Below are positions 8,615-21,244 of a stretch of 64,000 bases of DNA, piece after piece (position 1 is the stretch's first letter; each line of letters opens with the position of its first letter). Both the position numbers and the translations under genes were made by a program. Origin of the DNA: Bacteroidaceae bacterium. Its GTDB lineage: Bacteria; Bacteroidota; Bacteroidia; Bacteroidales; Bacteroidaceae. The notes beneath the pieces were generated by a model, which saw nothing but the letters and a program-made list of their open reading frames with translations, had not been told where the DNA came from and did no database searches. The DNA lies in the NCBI GenBank assembly GCA_017619585.1, contig JAFZSA010000018.1, positions 45,244 through 109,243 on the forward strand. The letters run 5' to 3'.

Positions 8615-9107
8615 GTACATAGAACAATTACTGGAGCGCTATTGGGCGTGTGAGACTTCTCTACAGGAGGAGCAGATTCTGCGTACTTTCTTCCATCAGC
8701 AGGAAGTTCCTGAACATCTGATGGCTTACAAGGCTATCTTTGATGTGCAGCAAGAGCAGGCAGAAGCTACCTTAGGTGAGGACTTTGATGCCAAGATGAT
8801 GGAACTTATTTCAGAGCAAGACGAGGCTCTTCCCTCTGAGGGAGCGGTAAAAGCCCTTCCCCTACGTGGAGGTTTGCGAAGCAAGTCTTTCTTCCGTCCT
8901 TTCTATCAGGCAGCCGGTTTGGTGGCGCTGATACTGACAATAGGCATAGCTGCACAGCGTAGCTTTGACGAGGAGGCTCAGCCACAGCATACTCAGTTTG
9001 CTCAGACCGACAGTTTGGAACGTCCAGCTGATGAGTTCGTAACAGTACCTGAAACGCAGGAGGCTGCGCTGACGGTAGAGCAGGACTCTATTAACTTAAC
9101 AAGATAA
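8604..9107 (+). CDS. Probable anti-sigma factor, single-pass membrane protein
   Basis: 167 residues, starting 11 bases inside the ECF sigma gene, which implies translational coupling. There is a soluble acidic N-terminal region, one hydrophobic segment at about residues 96-113 (AAGLVALILTIGIAA) and a short acidic C-terminal tail: the layout of a small anti-sigma factor. No zinc-binding anti-sigma motif and no FecR domain are seen, so the role rests on position and topology. Residues about 74-92 (LPSEGAVKALPLRGGLRS) look as if encoded by the GC-rich repeat found elsewhere. Confidence 0.65.
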   Translation: MDYKYIEQLLERYWACETSLQEEQILRTFFHQQEVPEHLMAYKAIFDVQQEQAEATLGEDFDAKMMELISEQDEALPSEGAVKALPLRGGLRSKSFFRPFYQAAGLVALILTIGIAAQRSFDEEAQPQHTQFAQTDSLERPADEFVTVPETQEAALTVEQDSINLTR

Positions 9108-9214
9108 CATTTTTATTGCTTTTTCTATATTCAAAAAACAAGTTAGTGCTTAATAAAACAAACAACACGGTTGCTGTGAAGCATCCTCAATTAAAAAAAA
9201 ACATACTAACGACT

Positions 9215-9244
9215 AAAAGAGCGACCGCGATGGTCGCTCTTTTT
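9215..9244 (+). terminator. Rho-independent terminator after the sigma/anti-sigma pair
   Basis: Arms AAAAGAGCGACC and GGTCGCTCTTTT pair perfectly around a five-base loop and end in a T-run; the flanking A-run makes it potentially bidirectional. Confidence 0.85.
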
Positions 9245-9266
9245 GGTATATGCCGTATCGTTAGGA

Positions 9267-9310
9267 GAGAAAGGCCGTGTTGCTGTCGGAGAAAGGCCGT
9301 GTTGCTGTCG
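9267..9310. repeat. Perfect 22-bp tandem duplication
   Basis: A unit beginning GAGAAAGGCCGTGTTGCT occurs twice without change (9267-9288, 9289-9310). A related GAAAGGCCGTATTGCT element lies at 35914-35929, so it belongs to a dispersed family. Confidence 0.85.
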
Positions 9311-9367
9311 GAGGGAATCTGTGTACGGTTCTTTGATACCTCGGGAGTCTGCACGTGTGATACCCGG

Positions 9368-9387
9368 GAGTCTACACGTGTAGACTC
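9368..9387. repeat. 20-bp perfect palindrome
   Basis: GAGTCTACACGTGTAGACTC is its own reverse complement. A degenerate direct copy (GGGAGTCTGCACGTGTGATAC) precedes it. It lies between a terminator and the GH2 promoter and could be a protein-binding site; this is inference. Confidence 0.6.
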
Positions 9388-9460
9388 TGGGAGGGTGCAA
9401 ATGTAAGCTCTGGAAGAAACTTGAATTGTGGAACTTTTCAAGTTGTTTTTGAGTAATAAA

Positions 9461-9490
9461 CAACTTAAATAATTTATTTTGTAAGTTGAT
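9461..9490. repeat. 30-bp dispersed repeat, copy 1
   Basis: The segment has 7-bp palindromic ends (CAACTTA/TAAGTTG). Its reverse complement recurs nearly unchanged at 30405-30434. Confidence 0.75.
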
Positions 9491-9571
9491 TATTGTCCTC
9501 ACTTAATCGTAACATTGAGACTGCGTCTCGAAAATACTCTCGCTCGGGAATAAAAATAAATTGTTGTTTAT

Positions 9572-9602
9572 TTTGTATTCCGCTCGCTTATTCGTATTTT
9601 TG
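9572..9602 (+). promoter_or_regulatory. Promoter for the beta-galactosidase gene
   Basis: TTTG at 9572-9575, a 19-base spacer and TATTTTTG at 9595-9602 fit the Bacteroidetes consensus; the ATG is 33 bases downstream. Confidence 0.7.
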
Positions 9603-9632
9603 TCCCACAAACTAATGCTAAAAACGCTATGA

Positions 9633-13745
<4,113 letters not shown>

Positions 13746-13800
13746 GAAGCCCCCTTTGGGGGAGTGAAGAGTAGACCCCCGACCCCCTTTAGGGGGAGGG
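13746..13800. repeat. Cluster of GC-rich repeat fragments after the GH2 gene
   Basis: Fragments of the palindromic repeat (AGCCCCCTTTGGGGGAGTG; CCCCCTTTAGGGGGAGGG) follow the stop codon, and GAATGAAGAGTGAAGAGTG units follow at 13803-13822. No terminator is obvious beyond these palindromes. Confidence 0.75.
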
Positions 13801-13840
13801 AAGAATGAAGAGTGAAGAGTGAAAAATATAATAATGCTCA

Positions 13841-14518
13841 ATGTTTAAAGTTCAAATATTAATATGTTTATTCCTTTGTCCTGTGATGATGATGGGGCAG
13901 GGAGAGGTGTCCGCTACGGCTAAGAAAATGGCCAAGCAGGGATTTGTGGATGTTACATCGTTGGATTCTACCATACAGGTGAGTCTGATGTATAGCAGAG
14001 CGGATAACTTTACAGGAAAGGTACTATATAAGGATTTGAAGGAGGCTTATCTGCACCCAAAGGCTGCTAGGGCTGTTGTGAAAGCACAGCAGATCTTGAA
14101 GCAGAGGCGTCCGGACCTGACGTTGAAAATTTATGATGCAGCACGCCCCATGCACATTCAACAGATTATGTGGGATGTGGTGGTAGGAACCAAGCAGGAG
14201 AATTATGTGAGCAATCCCAAGAATGGGGGTGGTATGCACAACTACGGTATGGCTGTGGATCTGACTTTGGCAGATGCCGCTACGGGTGATACATTGGATA
14301 TGGGCACCGTGGTGGATTACTTAGGTGTCTATGCACATATCACTGATGAGGCTTCGTTGGTACAGCGTCATATCATCACAGCTCAGGCCAAGAAGAATCG
14401 CGAACTGTTGCGCAGCGTGATGCGGGAAGCCGGCTTTATGCCGCTGAAATCAGAGTGGTGGCACTTTAACCTCATCACCCGTGCAGAAGCGAAGGCTAAG
14501 TATAAGGCTATTAAGTAA
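13841..14518 (+). CDS. Secreted M15-family D-Ala-D-Ala dipeptidase (VanX/DdpX-like)
   Basis: 225 residues with a signal peptide (residues 1-20). Zinc-site motifs of the VanX subfamily are present: GGMHNYGMAVDLTL supplies His and Asp, SEWWHFNL supplies Glu and His, and YDAARPMHIQ supplies the conserved Arg. Such enzymes cleave D-Ala-D-Ala or related muropeptides in the periplasm. Nothing resembling other vancomycin-resistance genes lies nearby, so a cell-wall recycling role is more likely than resistance. The start region overlaps an A/T-rich repeat (CTCAATGTTTAAAGTTCAA). Confidence 0.85.
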   Translation: MFKVQILICLFLCPVMMMGQGEVSATAKKMAKQGFVDVTSLDSTIQVSLMYSRADNFTGKVLYKDLKEAYLHPKAARAVVKAQQILKQRRPDLTLKIYDAARPMHIQQIMWDVVVGTKQENYVSNPKNGGGMHNYGMAVDLTLADAATGDTLDMGTVVDYLGVYAHITDEASLVQRHIITAQAKKNRELLRSVMREAGFMPLKSEWWHFNLITRAEAKAKYKAIK

Positions 14519-14589
14519 TGTTAAAAGTTAGGAGGCTTTGTTGTGGTATTTAAATACTATTCCTATTTTTGTGGTCAAATAAACGGAAT

Positions 14590-15294
14590 ATGAGAATACA
14601 ACAACGCGCCGTGATAGTGCTTTTTGCACTAATCCTGATTTCCGGTCTTACCAGTTTTACCAGTTATAGCTGCACCAGTCAGCTTGTTGCCAGGGATATG
14701 GACAGGGCCTTGCTGCTTACCATGAAGGAACAGCAATGCGATGTGATTACGCAGGATACCATAGGACTGTTTAATAGTCACCTGCAGATGGAAGCCCTGA
14801 GAGGGAAGGCTACCTTGGCAGTGGATACAAGACAGAAGGATTTTGCTTGCTATGCGCACTGTTCGGTAGCTACCATCTTCTCTCTTTCCGACCAGCGCCC
14901 GGCTACCGTATTGTGGTCCATATCTCTGCTTTGGGGTATGTTCTGTCTGTACCTGCGCATGAGAAAGGGAACCTCCCTTATGAAACAAGGTGTTGAGTCA
15001 TACGGTGGTCTGACCTATTCCGAGACAGAGGGTAAGTTTCTGAACAGTGACGGTGAACCAATCCGACTGACACCTATGCAGCAGGAACTGATGAGGATGT
15101 TCTTCTGTAGTCCATCACACCGACTGAGGAAAGCGGAGATCTGTGATACGCTCTGGCCCAGAAAACCTGATGCTAATGATACGCTATATACCCTTATCAA
15201 AAGGCTTCGCCCTATAATTGAAGAGCATACTAGCCTGAAGATAGAATCGGATAGGGGATATTCTTATCAGTTGAAAGATAAGGACTTAGAATAA
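14590..15294 (+). CDS. Membrane-anchored winged-helix transcriptional regulator
   Basis: 234 residues from ATG 14590. Residues about 8-26 and 110-127 are hydrophobic, so the N-terminal half is membrane-bound with a likely periplasmic loop between. The C-terminal 80 residues resemble an OmpR/PhoB-type winged helix (IRLTPMQQELMRMFF ... LRPIIEEHTSLKIESDRGYSYQL). It has no receiver domain, so it would be a one-component ToxR-like regulator that senses in the periplasm and binds DNA directly. A TTG at 14569 is possible but less likely. Target genes are unknown; the DUF2723 gene follows closely. Confidence 0.75.
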   Translation: MRIQQRAVIVLFALILISGLTSFTSYSCTSQLVARDMDRALLLTMKEQQCDVITQDTIGLFNSHLQMEALRGKATLAVDTRQKDFACYAHCSVATIFSLSDQRPATVLWSISLLWGMFCLYLRMRKGTSLMKQGVESYGGLTYSETEGKFLNSDGEPIRLTPMQQELMRMFFCSPSHRLRKAEICDTLWPRKPDANDTLYTLIKRLRPIIEEHTSLKIESDRGYSYQLKDKDLE

Positions 15295-15393
15295 TGTCAG
15301 GAAAATGTCAGATTGTTGTCAGACACTTGTCGGGCAATATTCTGGCGCATGAATGAAAGTGTTGCTAGCTTTGCCGAAAAAATTGAGCAAAGT

Positions 15394-18300
15394 ATGAAGC
15401 AACAAATCAATTTTCGGAGAACCGACACGTGTATGGCATGGCTTGTTTTTGCTATTGCCGCTATTGTTTATGGACTGACTGTAGAGCCTACAGCCAGTTT
15501 GTGGGATTGTCCTGAGTTTATTGCCTGTGGCTATAAATTAGAGATAGGTCATCCGCCCGGGGCACCTTTCTTTATGCTGGTAGCCAATCTGTTTGCCCAG
15601 TTGACAAGCAATCCCTCGCAGGTAGCTCTGATGGTGAACCTGCTCTCGGCACTCCTGAGTGCAGGCTGTATCTTCTTCCTGTTCCTGACCATTACCCATC
15701 TGGCAAGGAAGATAATGTGTAGGGCAGGAGAGTTGATGACACTAGGAATGCTAATAGCTATAGAGGCTTGTGGACTGGTGGGTGCCCTTGCCTATGCCTT
15801 CAGCGATACCTTCTGGTTCTCAGCTGTTGAGGCAGAGGTCTATGCCTTCTCCAGTTTCCTGACAGCGTTGATGTTCTGGCTGATACTGAAATGGGAGGAT
15901 GAGGCTGATACTCCGCAGAGCGACCGCTGGATTGTGCTGATAGCCTACATAACGGGTTTGTCTGTGGGTGTTCATCTGCTGTGCCTGCTGTGTCTGCCTG
16001 CCATGTCCTTTGTGGTCTATTTCCGTAAGGCAAAACACGTCACACGATGGGGTATTTTGAAGACCTTAGGGTTGGGTATCTTGGTGTTAGGAGTCGTTCT
16101 GTACGGTATCATTCCCGGGGTAGTGATGGCTGGCGGATGGATGGAACTGCTGTTTACCAATGTCTTGCATTGTGCATACCATACAGGTCTTATCTGCTAT
16201 ATGGTATTGCTGACGGCTATTATGATATTCTCTTATTACAAAGCCAGGAAAAGAATGCTCAAACTGACTTTGGCCTGCCTGATGATGATACTGGCGGGAT
16301 ACAGTACCTATGGCGTTATCCTTATCAGAGCCAATGCCAATACCCCGATGTGTGAGAATGCGCCTGGTAATATCTTTGCATTAAGCAGCTATCTGAATCG
16401 TGAGCAGTATGGTGAGGTGCCACTCTTCTATGGTCCTGCTTATTGCAGCGAACCCGACTACGAGCAGAGAGGTGATTACATGGTGTGGAAACGGAAAGAA
16501 GGCAGGCCTGTCTATCGTCCATCGTCTAACAAGGAGAAGCCTCATTACGATGTAATCAGGCATGACGTAAAATATCTGTATAAGGATAATATGTTTATCC
16601 CCCGTATGCATTCGATACACCATGCCAAGGCATATGAGAGATGGCGGGATGGAAAGAATAAAGGTACTATGCCTACTGCTGCTGAGAATCTGCGTTTTTT
16701 CTTTGGCTACCAAGTAAACTTTATGTATTGGCGCTACTTCCTGTGGAACTTTGTGGGAAGGCAGAACAATATCCAAGGTTACGGAGAAGTGGAGCATGGC
16801 AACTGGATAACAGGTATCGGATGGATTGACGATTGGCTGTTAGGATGTGATACGGCCAAATTGCCATCGGATCTGAAAGAGAACAAAGGGCGTAATGTGT
16901 TCTATGCTTTGCCTTTGCTGTTGGGATTGGCAGGAATTGCATGGCAATGGAGAAAAGGGAGTGAAGGCAAACACCAGTTGCTAACGGTCTTGCTGTTGTT
17001 CCTGATGACAGGGTTGGCTATTGTTGTTTACCTGAACCAAACTCCTATGCCGCCACGTGAGCGCGATTATGCCTATGCAGGTTCTTTCTATGCCTTTGCC
17101 ATATGGATAGGCTTGGGAATAGGAATGATAAGTGAGGGAATGAAATATTTAATTCAAGATTCAAAATTCAAAGGGAAAAATGAAAAATATGCTGCTGTAG
17201 TGGCTGGAATAGTTGGTCTTGTTGTTCCTTTGCAGATGGTAAGTCAGACATGGGACGACCATGACAGAAGCGGGCGCTATACCTGTAGGGATTTTGGTGC
17301 CAACTATCTGCAGAGTATGCAGCAAGAGGGTAATCCCATCATCTTGACGTGTGGGGATAACGATACCTTCCCTTTGTGGTACAATCACGAGGTGGAAGGG
17401 GTGCGGACTGATACGCGCGATTGTAATCTGGAATATATTCAGACCGACTGGTACATAGATCAGATGAAACGTCCAGCCTATGATTCTCCCGCTCTGCCCA
17501 TCAGTTGGAGTCATGACGACTATCAGGAAGGTAAGAGGGAGGTGATACCTGTACGTCCGGAACTGAAGGAAAAGATTGAGGAATTCAGGCGTGAGCACCC
17601 CGATGAGGCTCGGAAACTGTTGGGAGAGAATCCATTTGAGGTGAAGAATGTCATCAATAAGTGGGTGCTCAACAAACAGGAAAACATGCAATGCATTCCT
17701 TCGGACAGTCTGATTGTCCGTTCCGATGCTGGGGATATGGTGATTTCGCTAAAGGGTAAGGATAAACTGTGCAAGAAAGACCTGATGGTATTGGAAATGC
17801 TGTCAAAAGGTGATTGGAAACGTCCTATATATACCTCTATAAGTCTGGGGCCTGACAATCTTTCTTATCTTCGGGACCATCTGGTGTTGGAGGGGTTGGC
17901 GTATCGTATCTCTCCGACAGCTACTCAGCAAAGAGTAGATGTGGAAAGACTGTATGACAATGTTATGCATCGCTTCCGTTTTGGCGGCCTCAACACCAAA
18001 GGTGTCTATGTGGATGAAGATGTGAAACGACTGGCCAATACGCATCAGCTGGTTATGGGTATCCTTGTTGATTCACTTCTAAAAGAGGGGGATACCAAAA
18101 GGGCTTTGGCTGTCTGTATGAAATGGCAGCACGAGATGCCAGAAGAGAATGTCCCGTATACCGATGCTGCCCTCTCTATGGCACGTTGTTTTTATGCGAC
18201 TCAGCATCCGGAAAAAGGCGATAAAATAGTGAGGAGCCTGTTGTGCCGCTCAGACGAGTGGCTGACATGGATAGGAAGTATCAGCGAAGAGCGCAGGTCA

Positions 18301-18441
18301 GGCTCGTTGTATTCGTATGTTAGTTGGCTGGAGACAATGGAACGGGCACTGGCATTGGCCGTACAACATGACAGAAAAGATTTTTATTATCAATATGGAA
18401 AGAAATATGAACACTACACAGCACAAACAGCCCGAAACTGA
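15394..18441 (+). CDS. DUF2723 multi-pass membrane protein (TMEM260-like, probable glycosyltransferase)
   Basis: About 1015 residues from ATG 15394. The N-terminal family signature is clear (VEPTASLWDCPEFIACGYKL, then GHPPGAP), followed by 10 or more membrane segments and a soluble C-terminal region of about 400 residues with helical repeats. DUF2723 is related to the GT-C protein O-mannosyltransferase-like fold and TMEM260, so protein or lipid glycosylation at the membrane is the likely role. Earlier ATGs (15313, 15349) would add residues with no family resemblance. Residues about 585-598 (LIQDSKFKGKNEKY) lie in a loop encoded by an A/T-rich repeat. Confidence 0.85.
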   Translation: MKQQINFRRTDTCMAWLVFAIAAIVYGLTVEPTASLWDCPEFIACGYKLEIGHPPGAPFFMLVANLFAQLTSNPSQVALMVNLLSALLSAGCIFFLFLTITHLARKIMCRAGELMTLGMLIAIEACGLVGALAYAFSDTFWFSAVEAEVYAFSSFLTALMFWLILKWEDEADTPQSDRWIVLIAYITGLSVGVHLLCLLCLPAMSFVVYFRKAKHVTRWGILKTLGLGILVLGVVLYGIIPGVVMAGGWMELLFTNVLHCAYHTGLICYMVLLTAIMIFSYYKARKRMLKLTLACLMMILAGYSTYGVILIRANANTPMCENAPGNIFALSSYLNREQYGEVPLFYGPAYCSEPDYEQRGDYMVWKRKEGRPVYRPSSNKEKPHYDVIRHDVKYLYKDNMFIPRMHSIHHAKAYERWRDGKNKGTMPTAAENLRFFFGYQVNFMYWRYFLWNFVGRQNNIQGYGEVEHGNWITGIGWIDDWLLGCDTAKLPSDLKENKGRNVFYALPLLLGLAGIAWQWRKGSEGKHQLLTVLLLFLMTGLAIVVYLNQTPMPPRERDYAYAGSFYAFAIWIGLGIGMISEGMKYLIQDSKFKGKNEKYAAVVAGIVGLVVPLQMVSQTWDDHDRSGRYTCRDFGANYLQSMQQEGNPIILTCGDNDTFPLWYNHEVEGVRTDTRDCNLEYIQTDWYIDQMKRPAYDSPALPISWSHDDYQEGKREVIPVRPELKEKIEEFRREHPDEARKLLGENPFEVKNVINKWVLNKQENMQCIPSDSLIVRSDAGDMVISLKGKDKLCKKDLMVLEMLSKGDWKRPIYTSISLGPDNLSYLRDHLVLEGLAYRISPTATQQRVDVERLYDNVMHRFRFGGLNTKGVYVDEDVKRLANTHQLVMGILVDSLLKEGDTKRALAVCMKWQHEMPEENVPYTDAALSMARCFYATQHPEKGDKIVRSLLCRSDEWLTWIGSISEERRSGSLYSYVSWLETMERALALAVQHDRKDFYYQYGKKYEHYTAQTARN
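17148..17187. repeat. A/T-rich repeat translated in the DUF2723 gene
   Basis: AATTCAAGATTCAAAATTCAA resembles the AAATTCAAAATTCAAAAATC run in the gap at 823-846. It encodes a polar loop after a membrane segment. Confidence 0.55.
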
Positions 18442-18652
18442 AAGAATGGAGGTTTTTGGCAAGAACAGCCGTTGGATAATCATGATAGCCTGCGTGCTTA
18501 TCGTAGCGGGCTATCTGCTGATGGCTGGGTCGGGAAGTACGGAACAGCACTTCGATGCTGATATCTTCTCTACACGACGAATTGTAGTTGCGCCCATACT
18601 TTGTCTGGCGGGATATCTGCTTATTGTTGTGGCTATCCTTAGGAAGGGATAA
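18407..18652 (+). CDS. DUF3098 small membrane protein
   Basis: 81 residues if begun at ATG 18407; ATG 18395 and 18446 are also possible. It has two membrane segments (IIMIACVLIVAGYLLMAG and IVVAPILCLAGYLLIVVAIL) joined by a loop with the family motif DADIFSTRRIVVAP. DUF3098 is a Bacteroidetes family of unknown function. The gene starts 35 bases inside the DUF2723 gene in another frame, so the two are probably coupled. A strong terminator follows at 18656. Confidence 0.85.
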   Translation: MNTTQHKQPETERMEVFGKNSRWIIMIACVLIVAGYLLMAGSGSTEQHFDADIFSTRRIVVAPILCLAGYLLIVVAILRKG

Positions 18653-18655
18653 ACA

Positions 18656-18682
18656 AAAAGCTCCGGGGAGACCGGAGCTTTT
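18656..18682. terminator. Bidirectional terminator between DUF3098 and OmpA
   Basis: AAAAGCTCCGG and CCGGAGCTTTT pair perfectly around a five-base loop, with A- and T-runs on both sides, serving the two convergent genes. Confidence 0.9.
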
Positions 18683-18702
18683 CTTATATAGAAATATTGT
18701 TT

Positions 18703-19860
18703 TTACTTTACACGGTAACGAACTTCCTTTGTACGGAACTTCTTTACGGTCTTGGGATCCTTGTCGGTATAAACACCATGACCTGTGATGATAGAGCAAC
18801 GGTTCTTGTCGTTCTCGGGGAATGGCTGAACGGTATCGCCCTTCCATTCTACGGTCTTAATCATCTTCTCGTCTACACCAGCCTTAATAAGAGCGTTCTT
18901 GGTGCTCTCGGCACGTTTCTTAGAATAGCCCATGTTAATCTTGGGGTTACCGGTCTTCTTATCAGCGTATGACGTAATGGTAATCTCGCCGTTCTCGACG
19001 CCTTTCAGGAATTCTGCTACCTCTGTAATCTGTGCCTGAGTAGCATCTACACCATCTTTTCTCAGACCAAAGAATATCTGCTTCTCAATGTTGCGATCGC
19101 GCTTCACATCCTCGTAGATGGTCTCATCGTACCAAGTGGTATCGATACGTGTCTCCCATACCTCGGGTTCAGGCTCGGGTTCTTTTACTACGGGTTTCTT
19201 CTTGTATCCGAACTTGTAGGCAAGACCCAGTTGAGTGGTGAGCTGCCAATCATCGTGGTTGCTCAGCTTGCTGTTGTAGCGATCGCTGAGGCTGTTGCCG
19301 CTAATTTCCAGATTTACGCTGAAATTCTTTGTGATATTGTAGTCCGCCATGGCACCAACACGAATGTTGTGGCTAAAACGAGTGCCGTCATAGGCAAGGG
19401 GCAGCACGTTCTTGTTGGCGTAAGCCTCATTATTGTCCCATGCCGTGTTCAGACCGAAACCGGTAATGAGGTAAACGTTCATGGGAGAGTAACATTTCTT
19501 GCTAAAGAGGTTAACCAGATTGATCATCATGTCAATGTCTGTGGTGATGTACTTGTATTCGTACTTGAAGTCGAGTCCGTTCTCGTTATAACCGCCCTTG
19601 TTCCATGCACCGTTTACGTGTAAGCGTGCACCGACAACAGGGGTGAAGAACGCACCAAAGCTAACACTGGCTGTTGGAGTGATGAGTTTTAGGTTGTCAT
19701 AGTTTTTGCTGAATGTGGTCTGTGCACCACCCTGTACTCCTACAAACATATAAGGAGCGGGTTTGAAATTCAGTCCGTCATTGGTTGTGCCTTCTGCCAT
19801 TGCAGGTGCACAAAGGCCGAGCATAATAGTTGCTGTGGCAAGAAACTTACATTTGAACAT
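18703..19860 (-). CDS. OmpA-family outer membrane protein
   Basis: 385 residues with a signal peptide (MFKCKFLATATIMLGLCAPAMA). Residues about 25-215 form an alternating hydrophobic/polar beta-barrel. A Pro/Glu hinge (VKEPEPEPEVWE) leads to a C-terminal OmpA/MotB-like peptidoglycan-binding domain with ITSYADKKTGNPKINMGYSKKRAE. It anchors the outer membrane to the wall. A well-matched promoter lies 60 bp upstream. Single-gene unit. Confidence 0.9.
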   Translation of the reverse strand: MFKCKFLATATIMLGLCAPAMAEGTTNDGLNFKPAPYMFVGVQGGAQTTFSKNYDNLKLITPTASVSFGAFFTPVVGARLHVNGAWNKGGYNENGLDFKYEYKYITTDIDMMINLVNLFSKKCYSPMNVYLITGFGLNTAWDNNEAYANKNVLPLAYDGTRFSHNIRVGAMADYNITKNFSVNLEISGNSLSDRYNSKLSNHDDWQLTTQLGLAYKFGYKKKPVVKEPEPEPEVWETRIDTTWYDETIYEDVKRDRNIEKQIFFGLRKDGVDATQAQITEVAEFLKGVENGEITITSYADKKTGNPKINMGYSKKRAESTKNALIKAGVDEKMIKTVEWKGDTVQPFPENDKNRCSIITGHGVYTDKDPKTVKKFRTKEVRYRVK

Positions 19861-19919
19861 ATGATTTAATTTTAGGTTTTGTTTTCAAACTTAGTTTGAT
19901 TTTAGCATTCTGTGCATTG

Positions 19920-19951
19920 CAAAGTTAATTTAATTTCAAAAAAATGACAAA
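19920..19951 (-). promoter_or_regulatory. Promoter for the OmpA gene
   Basis: On the minus strand TAACTTTG (19920-19927) follows a TTG (19948-19950) with a 20-base spacer, a good Bacteroidetes promoter. Confidence 0.7.
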
Positions 19952-20032
19952 AACTAAGGCTTTTTTTATTCTTTTAACTATCATATTACGCATAATTTGA
20001 CATCTGAAGGCGGATTTATCGGTTATTTTTCC

Positions 20033-20040
20033 TATCTTTG
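20033..20040 (+). promoter_or_regulatory. -7 element for the acetyltransferase-parE block
   Basis: TATCTTTG lies 33 bases before the ATG at 20074, a perfect TAnnTTTG. The -33 box is unclear. Confidence 0.6.
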
Positions 20041-20073
20041 TCCCCTAAATTAAAGATAAAACAACGTCAGTAG

Positions 20074-21231
20074 ATGTCAGATATCATCATAAGTAGCGTT
20101 AAGACCCAGAAGGAATTAAGGCAGTTTGCCAGATTCGGGTATGAGTTGTACAAGGATAGCCCATATGCAGTTCCCGATTTGTTGGAGGATACAATGGAGA
20201 CCTTTGACGCCAAGAAGAATCCCGCATTCCGTTTTTGTGAGACGGAGCTTTTCCTGGCTCGTCGGAACGGGAAGATAGTAGGACGTGTTGCAGCTATTAT
20301 AAACAGTAGGGCCAATGAAACGTGGAATACCAAACATGTGCGTTTCGGATGGATTGACTTCATAGATGATATTGAAGTAACCCGACTGCTGATGCAGGCG
20401 GTTGAGGACTGGGGAAAACAGCATGGTATGACGCATGTGGTAGGTCCCTTGGGATTCACCGACTTGGATCCGGAGGGTATGCTAACGGACGGTTTTGACC
20501 AACTGGGTACGGTCTTCTCGATATACAATTACCCTTATTATCCCCAGCATATGTTGCAACTGGGTTTCCAGAAAGAACAGGGCTGGGTGGAACGCAAGGT
20601 TATGGTTCCCAAGGAGGGACACGAGGCCAATATGCAGAAATACTTCAAGATTGCACAACTGGTAGAAGAACGTTATGGATTCAGAATCCGTAAGTTCAAG
20701 AGCAAGAAGGAAATCATGAAGGGGGGCTATATAGAGAAGATTCTGGGCGTGGTAAACCGTTCCTATGCCAAATTGTACGAATACAGCGCCCTGGATGAAC
20801 AGCAGATGAAGGCATATGCCGACAGGTTCCTGATGGCATTGGACAAGCGTTACCTTTCTGTAGTAGAGAATGCCGAGGGTGAGGTAATAGGAATGGGAGT
20901 CTGCATTACCAGCTTGAGTAGAGCGGTACAGAAGGCCAAGTCAAAACTGTTCCCCTTTGGGTGGTTCCATGTAGCAAAGGCATTGTGGTTTAACAAACAT
21001 CCTCAGATTTTGGATATGCTGTTGGTGGGTGTGTTGCCTGAATATCATGATAAGGGTGCCAACGCCCTGATATTTGCCAATGTTATACCCGAAGCTACGA
21101 AAGACGGTTATGAATGGGCGGAAAGCCATCCGCAGTTGGAGACTAATCTGGCTAGTCAGACGCAATGGAAGAATCTGGATTGCCACATTCATAAGCGTAG
21201 GGCTGCGTTTGGAAAGGATATTGAACTTTGA
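20074..21231 (+). CDS. Conserved Bacteroidetes protein, GNAT-like acetyltransferase fold
   Basis: 385 residues. The sequence resembles a widespread Bacteroidetes family annotated as N-acetyltransferase: an N-terminal GNAT-like half (LFLARRNGKIVGRVAAIIN) and a second half with LSVVENAEGEVIGMGVCI and LLVGVLPEYHDKGANALIFA. Substrate and role are unknown. It leads a co-directional block with parE only 13 bases downstream, so it is likely co-transcribed with the topoisomerase gene. Confidence 0.7.
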   Translation: MSDIIISSVKTQKELRQFARFGYELYKDSPYAVPDLLEDTMETFDAKKNPAFRFCETELFLARRNGKIVGRVAAIINSRANETWNTKHVRFGWIDFIDDIEVTRLLMQAVEDWGKQHGMTHVVGPLGFTDLDPEGMLTDGFDQLGTVFSIYNYPYYPQHMLQLGFQKEQGWVERKVMVPKEGHEANMQKYFKIAQLVEERYGFRIRKFKSKKEIMKGGYIEKILGVVNRSYAKLYEYSALDEQQMKAYADRFLMALDKRYLSVVENAEGEVIGMGVCITSLSRAVQKAKSKLFPFGWFHVAKALWFNKHPQILDMLLVGVLPEYHDKGANALIFANVIPEATKDGYEWAESHPQLETNLASQTQWKNLDCHIHKRRAAFGKDIEL

Positions 21232-21244
21232 ACACTGATAAACG

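Noticed and set aside
9116..9406. 96-codon frame after the anti-sigma gene
   Set aside because: It reads through a terminator and the 22-bp tandem repeat; Arg/Cys-rich chance translation.
13841..14518. Vancomycin-resistance (vanX) gene
   Set aside because: The enzyme family fits, but there is no vanH, vanA-type ligase or VanRS pair nearby, and it has a signal peptide; a wall-recycling dipeptidase is more likely.
15313..15393. Longer N-terminus for the DUF2723 protein
   Set aside because: The extra 27 residues show no similarity to the family, whose N-terminal motif begins just after ATG 15394.
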